Part shown: piece after piece, positions 1 through 6,519 of the stretch
How the letters are laid out: each line of letters starts with the position of its first letter
Numbering within the stretch: the stretch's first letter is position 1
Origin: Spirochaetales bacterium
Lineage (GTDB): Bacteria; Spirochaetota; Spirochaetia; SZUA-6; DRHE01
Direction: 5' to 3'
DNA length: 17,532 bases
Assembly (NCBI GenBank): GCA_016930895.1
Contig: JAFGFV010000217.1
Location: 1 to 17,532, forward strand
Translations under genes and position numbers: made by a program
The notes under the pieces: model-generated
What the model was told of the DNA's origin: nothing
Databases searched by the model: none
What the model saw: only the letters and a program-made list of their open reading frames with translations

Positions 1-1
1 G

Positions 2-817
2 CGCTCCCACGCGGTGATCTGCGGGTGGAACGCCAACGGCGAGAGGATCCTCGAAGGCCTCGGGCACCTGTACCGGGGAGGCAAGCGCGGGGTCGTCCTG
101 GTCAACGAGATGGACCCGGAGGAGTTCCAGAGCCTGTCGGCCCGGCACCCGGACATGGACCTGCGGTTCGTGCGAGGGGACTTTAGCAACGAGAAGGTGC
201 TTCGGCGCGCCTCGATCCAGACCGCTCGAACGGCGATCATTCTGGCCGACACCTCGGCCAAGATCGGCGGCGTCGGGGCCGACGAACGGACCATCCTGGC
301 CGCCCTCGCGGTCAACGCCCTGAACTCGGACATCGCCACCATCGCCGAGGTGCTGAACGCCGAGAACGAGCAGCACCTGCGCCGGGCCAACGTGGACGAC
401 ATCCTGGTCAACGGGGAGTTCAACGGCTTCCTGCTGGCCAGCGCCACCATGGCACCGGCCATTCCCATGGTCACCAAGGAGCTGCTGTCCTTTCACAGCC
501 GGAGCTTCCTGAAGCAGGTCCCGGTCCCCGCGGGCTTCGTGGGCAAGAGCTTCGGCGAGCTCTCGGAGTCCTTCCTGAAATCCGGCGTCGGGGTGCTGAT
601 CGGCCTGCTGTCCGAGGAGAGCAAGATGTCCCTCGACGACATCCTGTCGGAGGGCTCCTCCGCCATCGACGCCTTCATCAAGCAGAAATTCGCGGAAGCC
701 GAGCTGGACGTCTTCGAGGGGGAGAAGGAGGAGCTCCAGATCCGGCTCAACCCCGGGGCCGACTACCTGATCAAGGAGAACGAGGCGGCCTTCATCATCG
801 GCGACACGGCGGGGTGA
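2..817 (+). CDS. Ion-channel RCK/TrkA-N domain protein, 5' end cut by window edge
   Basis: The frame is open to the left edge, so the 271 visible residues are the C-terminal cytoplasmic part of a larger protein; the missing part is probably the membrane pore. The visible part starts in a Rossmann nucleotide-binding domain: the strand and glycine loop HAVICGWNANGERIL, an acidic residue after the second strand (VVLVNEMDPEE), then FVRGDFSNEKVL and TARTAIILAD. This is the pattern of RCK/TrkA-N domains of potassium or CASTOR/POLLUX-like channels. A C-terminal RCK_C-like domain follows (VGKSFGELSESF, GVLIGLLSEE, then LNPGADYLIKENEAAFIIGD), split by about 45 charged residues. The GTG at 14 is internal and is not the true start. 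The stop overlaps the start of the next gene (GTGA), so the two are probably translationally coupled. The family call is firm; the transported ion is inferred. Confidence 0.85.
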   Translation, partial: RSHAVICGWNANGERILEGLGHLYRGGKRGVVLVNEMDPEEFQSLSARHPDMDLRFVRGDFSNEKVLRRASIQTARTAIILADTSAKIGGVGADERTILAALAVNALNSDIATIAEVLNAENEQHLRRANVDDILVNGEFNGFLLASATMAPAIPMVTKELLSFHSRSFLKQVPVPAGFVGKSFGELSESFLKSGVGVLIGLLSEESKMSLDDILSEGSSAIDAFIKQKFAEAELDVFEGEKEELQIRLNPGADYLIKENEAAFIIGDTAG

Positions 818-1350
818 GCGAGAAGAGCATGAGCAGGCGCAGGGGAAAAGCGGAGCTGGAGGCCTTTCGGAAGATCGGCCTGCTCGCCGATCTGCCGGAG
901 GAGGAGCTGGCGGCCATTCACGCGGTCGCCCGGGAGGTCAGGGTCCCTTCCGGCCAGGTGATCATGCGCGAGGGGGAGGTTGGGGACTCCATGTACCTGT
1001 TCGCCGAGGGGGAGGCCCTGGTCTCCAAGAACCTGACCCTCAAGACCGGCAAGCACGGTTTCAGCCAGGCGGAGAAGTCCATGGTGCGCCTCAACGCTCA
1101 GGGCGTCTCGTTTTTCGGAGACATGGCCATGTTCGAAAACGACGTTCGCAGCGCCACGATCACCGCCTCCGGCGACTGCCTGCTCTACGAGATTACGCGA
1201 GAGGCCTTCGAGAGGCTGGCCGCCGGGCGCCCTGCGCTGGGCTACACGCTGGTGCGCAAGATCGCCGTGGTCCTGTGCAACAGGTTGCGCCAGGCGAACC
1301 AGGACATCCTGAAGCTGACCACGGCCCTGTCGATCGCGTTGTCCAAATGA
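814..1350 (+). CDS. Stand-alone cyclic-nucleotide-binding domain protein
   Basis: A 178-residue protein made almost entirely of one cNMP-binding fold. The N-terminal helix FRKIGLLADLPEEELAAIHA, the glycine-rich beta turn GEVGDSMYLFAEGEALV and the phosphate-binding cassette FFGDMAMFENDVRSATITA are clear. The cassette keeps the arginine that contacts the cyclic phosphate, while the usual FGE glutamate is aspartate. A C-terminal helical region follows, and no helix-turn-helix is seen, so this is not a CRP-type transcription factor. The GTG at 814 overlaps the upstream stop; ATG 829 is the alternative start. Coupling to a channel gene suggests it acts as a separate regulatory subunit of that channel, which is inference. 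It may bind cAMP, cGMP or another nucleotide. Confidence 0.87.
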   Translation: MSEKSMSRRRGKAELEAFRKIGLLADLPEEELAAIHAVAREVRVPSGQVIMREGEVGDSMYLFAEGEALVSKNLTLKTGKHGFSQAEKSMVRLNAQGVSFFGDMAMFENDVRSATITASGDCLLYEITREAFERLAAGRPALGYTLVRKIAVVLCNRLRQANQDILKLTTALSIALSK

Positions 1351-1916
1351 AGAAGCCAGGCGGAGTCCTGCTGTTTCTGGCCGCCCTCCTGGTCCTGGCC
1401 GGCGGCCTGGTTGTGCCCGGCGGGTCGGTCTGGGCACAGGAGCTCTCCGAGCCGCCCAGGCCGGATGGGTTCAGCTCCATTCGCCTGGGCATGGAGCTGG
1501 ACACGGTCAAGGAGCTCCTGCAGCAGGACCCGCTGTTCGCCTACCGCGGGGACCCCGACGTGAGCCTGCTTCCCCAGCCGCAGCAGACACTGATCGAGTG
1601 CGCCGGCACCACCTACATTCGCCGAGCCTTCTTCCAGTTCCATGAACGCAGCCTGTACATCATGATCCTGGCCCTGGACCCGGCCCGCCTGGACTACTAC
1701 ACCGTGTACTCCACCCTCAAGGCCAAGTACGGGGACCCCGACCGCCTGGACCCGAGCGAGTCCGTCTGGGAGTTCGAGGGCCTCCGGCTCTCCCTGGAGC
1801 GACCCCTGAGCGTCAAGTACATCGACACCGGTGTCTTCCAGCGGCTGCAGGAGGAGGCACAGGCCGGGGAGGATCTGCGGGCGCTTGCCAAAGAACGCTT
1901 CCTGGAGCGGTTCTAA
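1347..1916 (+). CDS. Exported protein of unknown function
   Basis: This 189-residue protein has a typical Sec signal peptide: KK near the start, a leucine/alanine/valine-rich core and a likely cleavage after VWA (about residue 30). The mature part begins FSSIRLGMELDTVKELLQQD. The G-M-x-x-x-x-V-K pattern near the start resembles small periplasmic BamE/SmpA-like repeats, but the similarity is too short to name a family. A tyrosine-rich middle (LDYYTVYSTLKAKYGDP) and a charged helical C-terminus follow. ATG 1347 is chosen because it overlaps the upstream TGA (ATGA) and starts directly at the signal peptide; the longer open frame from 1275 would put non-secretory residues in front of it. I do not recognise the function. 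The position suggests an envelope protein co-expressed with the channel genes. Confidence 0.8.
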   Translation: MKKPGGVLLFLAALLVLAGGLVVPGGSVWAQELSEPPRPDGFSSIRLGMELDTVKELLQQDPLFAYRGDPDVSLLPQPQQTLIECAGTTYIRRAFFQFHERSLYIMILALDPARLDYYTVYSTLKAKYGDPDRLDPSESVWEFEGLRLSLERPLSVKYIDTGVFQRLQEEAQAGEDLRALAKERFLERF

Positions 1917-1923
1917 GTTGAAC

Positions 1924-2352
1924 ATGGGCAAGGTGTTGTTGGCCCTGGTGCTCGCCGTGCCGCTGCTGTGCGGATGCGCTTCGAAGCTCGAGCGGATCGA
2001 GGTGGAGATCGGCGGCGAGCCCTTCCTGCTCGAAGTGGCCCGCACGGAGGAGGAGAAGCGCACGGGCCTGATGGACCGCAACTCCCTGGGCGAACGGGAA
2101 GGGATGATCTTCGTGTACGAGGATGACCAGCACCTGGCTTTCTGGATGAAGAACACCCCGATCCCCCTGACCCTGGCCTTCCTGTCCAAGGACGGGGAGA
2201 TCCTGCAGATCGAGGAGCTCAAGCCCTTTTCCCTGAAGTCGGTCGTGTCCGAGCGCGCGGCCCGCTACGCGCTGGAGCTGCCGCGGGGGGCCCTCGCGGA
2301 GCTCGGAGTCGAGGTCGGCGACCGCATCGCGCTCCCGCCGGAGCTCCCGTAG
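1924..2352 (+). CDS. DUF192 family lipoprotein
   Basis: The 142-residue product starts with a short lipoprotein signal (MGKVLLALVLAVPLLCGC). Cys18 is the likely lipidated residue, in a relaxed spirochaete-type lipobox LCGC. The rest is a full-length DUF192 domain: a first strand (VEIGGEPFLLEVARTEEEKRTGLM), the signature MIFVYEDDQHLAFWMKNT followed by PIPLTLAFLSKDGEIL, and the ending ALELPRGALAELGVEVGDRI. DUF192 proteins are small, widespread and usually exported; their biochemical role is not settled. The nearest GGAG (1904-1907) is better spaced for the in-frame TTG at 1918 than for ATG 1924, so the true start may lie two codons upstream. It is the last gene of the left + strand unit and converges on xseB. 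Confidence 0.9.
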   Translation: MGKVLLALVLAVPLLCGCASKLERIEVEIGGEPFLLEVARTEEEKRTGLMDRNSLGEREGMIFVYEDDQHLAFWMKNTPIPLTLAFLSKDGEILQIEELKPFSLKSVVSERAARYALELPRGALAELGVEVGDRIALPPELP

Positions 2353-2353
2353 A

Positions 2354-2384
2354 GGCCCGTCGGGACTTCCGCCGTGCCCGGGCC
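2354..2384. terminator. Possible weak convergent terminator
   Basis: Only 34 bases separate the stops of the DUF192 gene and xseB. GGCCCG (2354-2359) and CGGGCC (2379-2384) could pair around a 19-base loop. There is no T-run on either strand, so if it acts at all it is not a canonical intrinsic terminator. Confidence 0.22.
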
Positions 2385-2386
2385 GG

Positions 2387-2653
2387 CTACTGGCCCCCCT
2401 CCTGCTTTCCGGGCTCTTCGAGCTCCGGGAAGAGCTTGAGCTCCGGCTCCACGGTGGCGCCGCCCTTTTTCTCCGGCTCGTTGATCAGGATCTCGACCTT
2501 GCGCTCGATCTTGGCCAGCTCCTTTTCCAGCTCCCGGGCCAGGCGCATCCCTTCCTCGAACAGGGACAGCGCCTCCTCGAGGGGCAGGTCTGCGGAGCGC
2601 AGGCGCTCACTCAACTCCTCCAGCCGGGCCAGGCGCTCTTCGAAGCTCTTCAT
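2387..2653 (-). CDS. xseB: Exodeoxyribonuclease VII small subunit
   Basis: This 88-residue product has the normal length and composition of XseB. The N-terminal helical hairpin SFEERLARLEELSERLRSAD is followed by LPLEEALSLFEEGMRLARELEKEL and KIERKVEILI, the conserved two-helix core that packs on the large subunit. The last 25 or so residues are an acidic, proline-rich tail. XseB is needed to assemble active ExoVII, which degrades single-stranded DNA to oligonucleotides and takes part in repair. Its ATG overlaps the xseA stop by four bases (ATGA), the usual arrangement for coupled expression at a fixed ratio. Confidence 0.95.
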   Translation of the reverse strand: MKSFEERLARLEELSERLRSADLPLEEALSLFEEGMRLARELEKELAKIERKVEILINEPEKKGGATVEPELKLFPELEEPGKQEGGQ

Positions 2654-3858
2654 GGGTCTTTCTCCTTGACGGTCGCCACGAGCGTCCCCTGGTGCAGGCG
2701 GATTCCCAGGAGCTCGTCGGTCTCCACCTGGGTGGAGGAGCGCACCACCTCCGCGGTGGCGCGCCGCGAGACCACGGCGTAGCCGCGCTCGAGGATCGTC
2801 AGCGGGGAGGCGTCCCGCAGGGTTTGGGCGAGGAGCGCCAGGCGGTGCCGGGCCGGAACCAGGCGCTCCTCCATGCCGCGGCGCAGGTCCTCCCTCGCGC
2901 CGTCCAGCGCGAGCAGGACGGGCTGGAGAAGCTGACGGAAGCTGCGCTCCAGGGCCTCGCCCGAGAACCGGGAGAGCAGAAGGCGCACCCGCTCCAGGCG
3001 ATTGTTGAAGCTCTGGGAAACGGCGCTCTCCAGCGAGCGGACGCGGGAGGCGAGCTCGAGCCTGGAAGCGGAGACCATCTCCGCGGCCGCCGAGGGGGTG
3101 GGGGCGCGCACGTCCGCGGCCAGATCGGAGAGGGTGAAGTCGATCTCGTGGCCCACCGCGGAAATGACCGGGATCTCCGACTCCGCGATGGCCCGGACCA
3201 GGCTCTCCTCGTAGAAGGGCAGGAGGTCCTCCAGGGAGCCCCCGCCGCGGGTCACGATGATCACGTCGGCCATTCGGAACTCATTGGCCCGGCGCACCTG
3301 CCGCGCCAGGACCTCCGCCGCCTCGTCCCCCTGGACCGGGGCGGGCAGGATGACCAGGCTCAGGCCCGCGTTGCGCCGCCTGAGCACCTGCAGGATGTCC
3401 CGGATCGCGGCCCCGGTCGGGGAGGTGACCACGGCCACCCGGGATGGGAACATGGGCAGGGGCCGCTTGCGGGCCTCTTCGAACAGGCCGAGGGCCGCGA
3501 GGGCCGCCTTGCGCTTCTCCAGCATGGCCAGGAGCTCCCCCTCGCCGGACTTGACGAGGGTTTCGCAGACGAGCTGGTAGGTGCCGCGCTTGGCGTACAC
3601 GGACAGATTCCCGCTGGCCTTGACCTTCATGCCGTCCGCGGGCTGGAAGCCCAGGCCGAACAGGCGGTTGCGGAACATGACCACCGAGAGCACGGCCTCT
3701 TCGTCCTTGAGGCTGAAGTACAGGTGCCCGGTGCTGGAAGGGCGGAAGTTGGAGATCTCCCCTTCCACGGTGACGCCGGAGAACTCGTCCTCCAGGACGC
3801 CCCGCACCAGGCGGGTGATCTCGGTGACCGTGTAGGTTCGAGCTGCCGGTTCGCCCAT
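2650..3858 (-). CDS. xseA: Exodeoxyribonuclease VII large subunit
   Basis: The 402-residue product has the standard XseA layout. An N-terminal OB-fold (about residues 1-100: YTVTEITRLVRGVLEDEF, VEGEISNFRPSSTGHLYFSLKD) binds single-stranded DNA. The catalytic domain (about 120-280) carries PTGAAIRDILQVLRRRN, VTRGGGSLEDLLPFYEESLV, VISAVGHEIDFTLSDLAADV and RAPTPSAAAE. A coiled-coil helical stretch (about 280-370) contacts XseB, and the end is a short beta module (LERGYAVVSR). All conserved blocks are present, with no frameshift. There is no Shine-Dalgarno in front of ATG 3858, and a good promoter lies only 9 bases upstream, so the mRNA may be nearly leaderless. It is transcribed divergently from the radical SAM gene. 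Confidence 0.97.
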   Translation of the reverse strand: MGEPAARTYTVTEITRLVRGVLEDEFSGVTVEGEISNFRPSSTGHLYFSLKDEEAVLSVVMFRNRLFGLGFQPADGMKVKASGNLSVYAKRGTYQLVCETLVKSGEGELLAMLEKRKAALAALGLFEEARKRPLPMFPSRVAVVTSPTGAAIRDILQVLRRRNAGLSLVILPAPVQGDEAAEVLARQVRRANEFRMADVIIVTRGGGSLEDLLPFYEESLVRAIAESEIPVISAVGHEIDFTLSDLAADVRAPTPSAAAEMVSASRLELASRVRSLESAVSQSFNNRLERVRLLLSRFSGEALERSFRQLLQPVLLALDGAREDLRRGMEERLVPARHRLALLAQTLRDASPLTILERGYAVVSRRATAEVVRSSTQVETDELLGIRLHQGTLVATVKEKDP

Positions 3859-3867
3859 GGCGAGGTG

Positions 3868-3896
3868 AGTGTAGCGGTTTGGTCGGGGAATGACAA
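3868..3896 (-). promoter_or_regulatory. Promoter for xseA-xseB
   Basis: Read on the - strand, TTGTCA (3896-3891) is followed after 17 bases by TACACT (3873-3868): 5/6 and 4/6 matches to the sigma-70 consensus. Transcription would start only about 2-4 bases before the xseA ATG at 3858, which fits the absence of a ribosome-binding site. Confidence 0.6.
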
Positions 3897-3924
3897 TTGA
3901 AAAACTCTTTCAAATGTCGATAAT
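3897..3924 (+). promoter_or_regulatory. Promoter for the radical SAM/glycan operon
   Basis: TTGAAA (3897-3902), a 16-base spacer and GATAAT (3919-3924) form a good sigma-70-type promoter in an AT-rich pocket. The expected start is at about 3930-3932, leaving a leader of only about 4-6 bases before ATG 3936. The -35 box directly abuts the -35 box of the divergent xseA promoter. Confidence 0.6.
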
Positions 3925-3935
3925 CTCCTTGAGAC

Positions 3936-5579
3936 ATGAAAAACCTGGCTGTGGTCAATGCCCTGGGGCTCGCCCCGTACGCCGCAGGCCCCCTGCCGGA
4001 TGGGTCGACCTCGATCCAGCGGGTGGCTGCCTACGCCCGCAAGCTCCCGGGGGTCGAGCGCGCGGTGCTGCTCGTGCCGCCGGCCGGCGCCGGGGGCTCG
4101 CCGGGGTGGGTTCCCGGGCCCGATGCCGCCGCCGGTCTGGAGCTCGTTCGACTGGAGGCGGCGCCGGGGCAGCCGGGGCCTTCCCTGGTGGAGCTGTTGA
4201 GGTGCCTGCAGGAGCTCTCGGCGGGGTATGAGGCCGTGTTCTACTGTTTCGCCGACTGCCCGCTCCTGGACGCGGGCCTGTCCGAGACCATGCTGGACAA
4301 TCACCGCCAGTACTTCGCCGACTACACCTTCGCCGACGGGTACCCCTACGGCCTGGCTCCGGAGATCCTGCGGCCGGGCGTGCTGGGCGGCCTGATCGCC
4401 CTGGCCGAAAAGGCGGCGGGCGAGGGTGCGGGCGCCGGGACGGCCAGTGGCGCCGGGACGGCCAGCGGCGCCGGGACGGCCAGCGGCGCCGGGACGGCCA
4501 GCGGCGCCGGCGGTGAGCAGACCCCCCTGCCGCCCGGGCGGCAGGCCCTGTTCGAGCTGATCAAGCGGGACATCAACGCCTTCGACATCGAGACCGAGCT
4601 CTCTCCGGTAGACCTGCGCCTACTGCGGGTCGAGCTTGCCACCGACAGCCGCAGGAACACGCTGCTCGTGGAGCGGCTCATGGAGGCCGGGGCCGTGGAC
4701 GCCGCGTCGACCTGCAGGCTGCTGCAGGAGCGGGCGGAGCTGCTGCGCACCCTGCCGGCATTCGTGGCCGTGCAGATTGTGGAGGGGTGTCCGCAGCGCT
4801 GTTCGTACTGCCCGTACGGCCAGCGCACCCTGACCAGCGTGGGAAAACAGGGGGAGATGCCGTCGGAGCGCTTCCGGCGGGTCGTGGAGGAGGTGGCGGC
4901 GCTCTCCCGGGAGGCCACCATCGGGGTGTCCCTCTGGGGGGAGCCGGCGTACCACAGTCGCTTCGCCGAGTTGGCCGGCATGGTCCTGGAGCGCGGCCTG
5001 GGGCTGGTGGTGGAGACCTCGGGGCTGGGTTGGTCCGACGAGGTGCTTGCCGGCGTCTCGCGCCTCGCAGGATCGATCGATTGGATCGTCTCTCTGGACG
5101 CGTCGGACCCCACGCTGTACCGGGAGCTGCGGGGGGAGGGTCGCGAGCAGGCTCTGGCGGCGGTGGAGGCCCTGCAGCGGCTGTTTCCCGGGCGCGTGTA
5201 TCCCCAGGCGGTACGAATGAAGGCCAACGAGCAGGACCTCGAAGGGTTCTACCGGTACTGGAAGAGAAACGGCGGGAACCTCATCATCCAGAAATACGAC
5301 TCCTTCTGTGGGGTGCTGCCCGATCTGCGGGTCACGGACCTGTCGCCGCTCAAGCGCTTTCCCTGCTGGCATCTCAAGCGCGACCTGAGCGTGCTGATCG
5401 ACGGGCGGGTTCCCCTGTGCAGGGAGGACCTCGGGCTCGAGCATCCGCTGGGAAACCTCTTCGAAGAGTCGCTGGCGGACATCTGGGAGCGCGGGACCAG
5501 CTTCTACCTGCGGCATCTGTCCGCCGACTACCCGCGGCTGTGCGCGCAGTGCGATGAGTACTACACCTTCAATTTTTAG
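3936..5579 (+). CDS. Radical SAM/SPASM protein of the spiro-SPASM type, with N-terminal nucleotidyltransferase-like domain
   Basis: The 547-residue product has three parts. Residues 1 to about 160 resemble a degenerate GT-A nucleotidyltransferase of the SpsF/CMP-sugar type: PLPDGSTSIQRVAAYARKL, then FADCPLLDAGLSETMLDNH and FADGYPYGLAPEIL. The lysine-containing N-terminal signature of active SpsF enzymes is not kept. Residues 166-192 are a GAGTAS repeat linker. The radical SAM core has the 4Fe-4S motif CPQRCSYC (Cys285, Cys289, Cys292) after FVAVQIVEG. The C-terminal SPASM-like region has Cys477, Cys495 (VPLCREDLG), LGNLFEESLADIWE, Cys536 and Cys539, enough for an auxiliary cluster. This matches the spirochaete 'spiro-SPASM' family as I recall it; its substrate is unknown. 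Known SPASM enzymes modify peptides, proteins or small molecules. It opens the operon and overlaps the next gene by 26 bases. No good ribosome-binding site precedes ATG 3936. Confidence 0.92.
   Translation: MKNLAVVNALGLAPYAAGPLPDGSTSIQRVAAYARKLPGVERAVLLVPPAGAGGSPGWVPGPDAAAGLELVRLEAAPGQPGPSLVELLRCLQELSAGYEAVFYCFADCPLLDAGLSETMLDNHRQYFADYTFADGYPYGLAPEILRPGVLGGLIALAEKAAGEGAGAGTASGAGTASGAGTASGAGTASGAGGEQTPLPPGRQALFELIKRDINAFDIETELSPVDLRLLRVELATDSRRNTLLVERLMEAGAVDAASTCRLLQERAELLRTLPAFVAVQIVEGCPQRCSYCPYGQRTLTSVGKQGEMPSERFRRVVEEVAALSREATIGVSLWGEPAYHSRFAELAGMVLERGLGLVVETSGLGWSDEVLAGVSRLAGSIDWIVSLDASDPTLYRELRGEGREQALAAVEALQRLFPGRVYPQAVRMKANEQDLEGFYRYWKRNGGNLIIQKYDSFCGVLPDLRVTDLSPLKRFPCWHLKRDLSVLIDGRVPLCREDLGLEHPLGNLFEESLADIWERGTSFYLRHLSADYPRLCAQCDEYYTFNF
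4431..4510 (+). repeat. 18-bp in-frame tandem repeat, four full copies and a partial fifth
   Basis: The unit GGCGCCGGGACGGCCAGY starts at 4431, 4449, 4467 and 4485, followed by a partial copy at 4503-4510. The first copy ends in T and the others in C; otherwise they are identical. The period is six codons, so copy-number change keeps the frame. It encodes Gly-Ala-Gly-Thr-Ala-Ser repeats between the N-terminal domain and the radical SAM core. Confidence 0.97.
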
Positions 5580-6519
5580 CAGGCCCAGAACCCCCTATAC
5601 GGTCATCGGCGGCCCCAGGCTCGACCGCATCCGCAAGAGGCAACCCCTGCTGAGCGTGGTCCTGTTGAGCAGGGGCGGGCGTTTCTACCGCCGGGAGCTC
5701 CTGGAAGAGCTGACGGCAGCTGGGGTCGGGGAGGTGATCTCCGTGGAGGGCCCGAAGGTCTCCTACGACATCGAGCCCTTGTCGCGGGAGCTGCCGGCGG
5801 TCCGCTTTCTTCTCCTCCAGGGGGAAGCCTCCCCGGGGGAGAGGATCAACTTGGCCATGGGAGAGGCCCGCTCTCGGGCCGTTCTGGTCCTGTGGACGGA
5901 CATGAAGCTTTCCCGGGCGTCGGGGCTGGAGGTGCTGGCCGGCCGGATGGAAGAACGGGGCCTGCTCTGCCTCGTGCCGGAGCTACGGAACCCCGGGGGC
6001 GAGATCATGCCCACGGTCCAGCTGCCCGCCCTGATCCGCGGCCGCCTGCAGGTGATCCCCTGGGCCCCGAAGCACGCGGGCATGAGGTCCGTGTTTCCCT
6101 TCGACTACTGCGGGTTGTACAGCAAGGAGCGTTTCCAGCTGTGCGGGGGGTTCGATCCCTGGATCAGGACGCCTTACTGGCAGAAGCTGGATTTCGGCCT
6201 GCGGGCTTCCCTGTGGGGCGAGACGATCGCGGCGGATCCGTCGTTTCAGGTCGCGTACACTGCGGAGCAGAGCCCGGAAGAGAACACACCCGACTGGAGC
6301 TACAAGCTGTTCTACCTCAAGAACATGGCCATCCGCTTTAACGGCGAGATGGGGGTCCTGTCCCGGAAGCGTTTCCTGGCCTACGCGCTGCGCTCCGGCT
6401 CGGGGCTTCTGGAAGCGATTCGGGAGTTCCGGGAGATCCAGCAGTGGGTGTGGGAGAACCGCTTTCGCTTCAAGAGCGACGTGTCCAGCCTGGTGGGCCA
6501 CTGGGAAGTCCCGGAGTGA
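5554..6519 (+). CDS. Probable GT-A (family 2-like) glycosyltransferase
   Basis: A 321-residue soluble protein with a GT-A-like N-terminal half: strand LLSVVLLSRGG (about residue 30), ELLEELTAAGVGEVISVEG, then GERINLAMGEARSRAVLVLWTDMKL. The last segment occupies the place of the DxD metal-binding strand, but only one aspartate is obvious. The later part has FDYCGLYSKERFQLCGGFDPWIRTPYWQKLDFGLRASLWGE, typical of the acceptor region of family 2 transferases. There are no membrane segments. The ATG at 5554 overlaps the upstream gene by 26 bases; downstream alternatives would remove the first strand. Its stop overlaps the next start (GTGA). Between a radical SAM enzyme and an SpsF homologue, a sugar-transfer role is likely; donor and acceptor are unknown. 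It could be a non-catalytic GT-fold protein because the metal site is imperfect. Confidence 0.8.
   Translation: MSTTPSIFSRPRTPYTVIGGPRLDRIRKRQPLLSVVLLSRGGRFYRRELLEELTAAGVGEVISVEGPKVSYDIEPLSRELPAVRFLLLQGEASPGERINLAMGEARSRAVLVLWTDMKLSRASGLEVLAGRMEERGLLCLVPELRNPGGEIMPTVQLPALIRGRLQVIPWAPKHAGMRSVFPFDYCGLYSKERFQLCGGFDPWIRTPYWQKLDFGLRASLWGETIAADPSFQVAYTAEQSPEENTPDWSYKLFYLKNMAIRFNGEMGVLSRKRFLAYALRSGSGLLEAIREFREIQQWVWENRFRFKSDVSSLVGHWEVPE

Noticed and set aside
1275..1346. Upstream extension of the exported protein gene
   Set aside because: It would place 24 residues with no signal-peptide character before an excellent signal peptide, and would overlap the cyclic-nucleotide gene by 76 bases; ATG 1347 with the ATGA overlap is better.
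2692..3900. 402-codon + strand frame opposite xseA
   Set aside because: It mirrors xseA; the translation is Gly/Asp/His/Gln-rich with no recognisable domain.
4431..4510. CRISPR-like array
   Set aside because: The 18-bp units are directly adjacent without spacers, in frame and inside a coding region.
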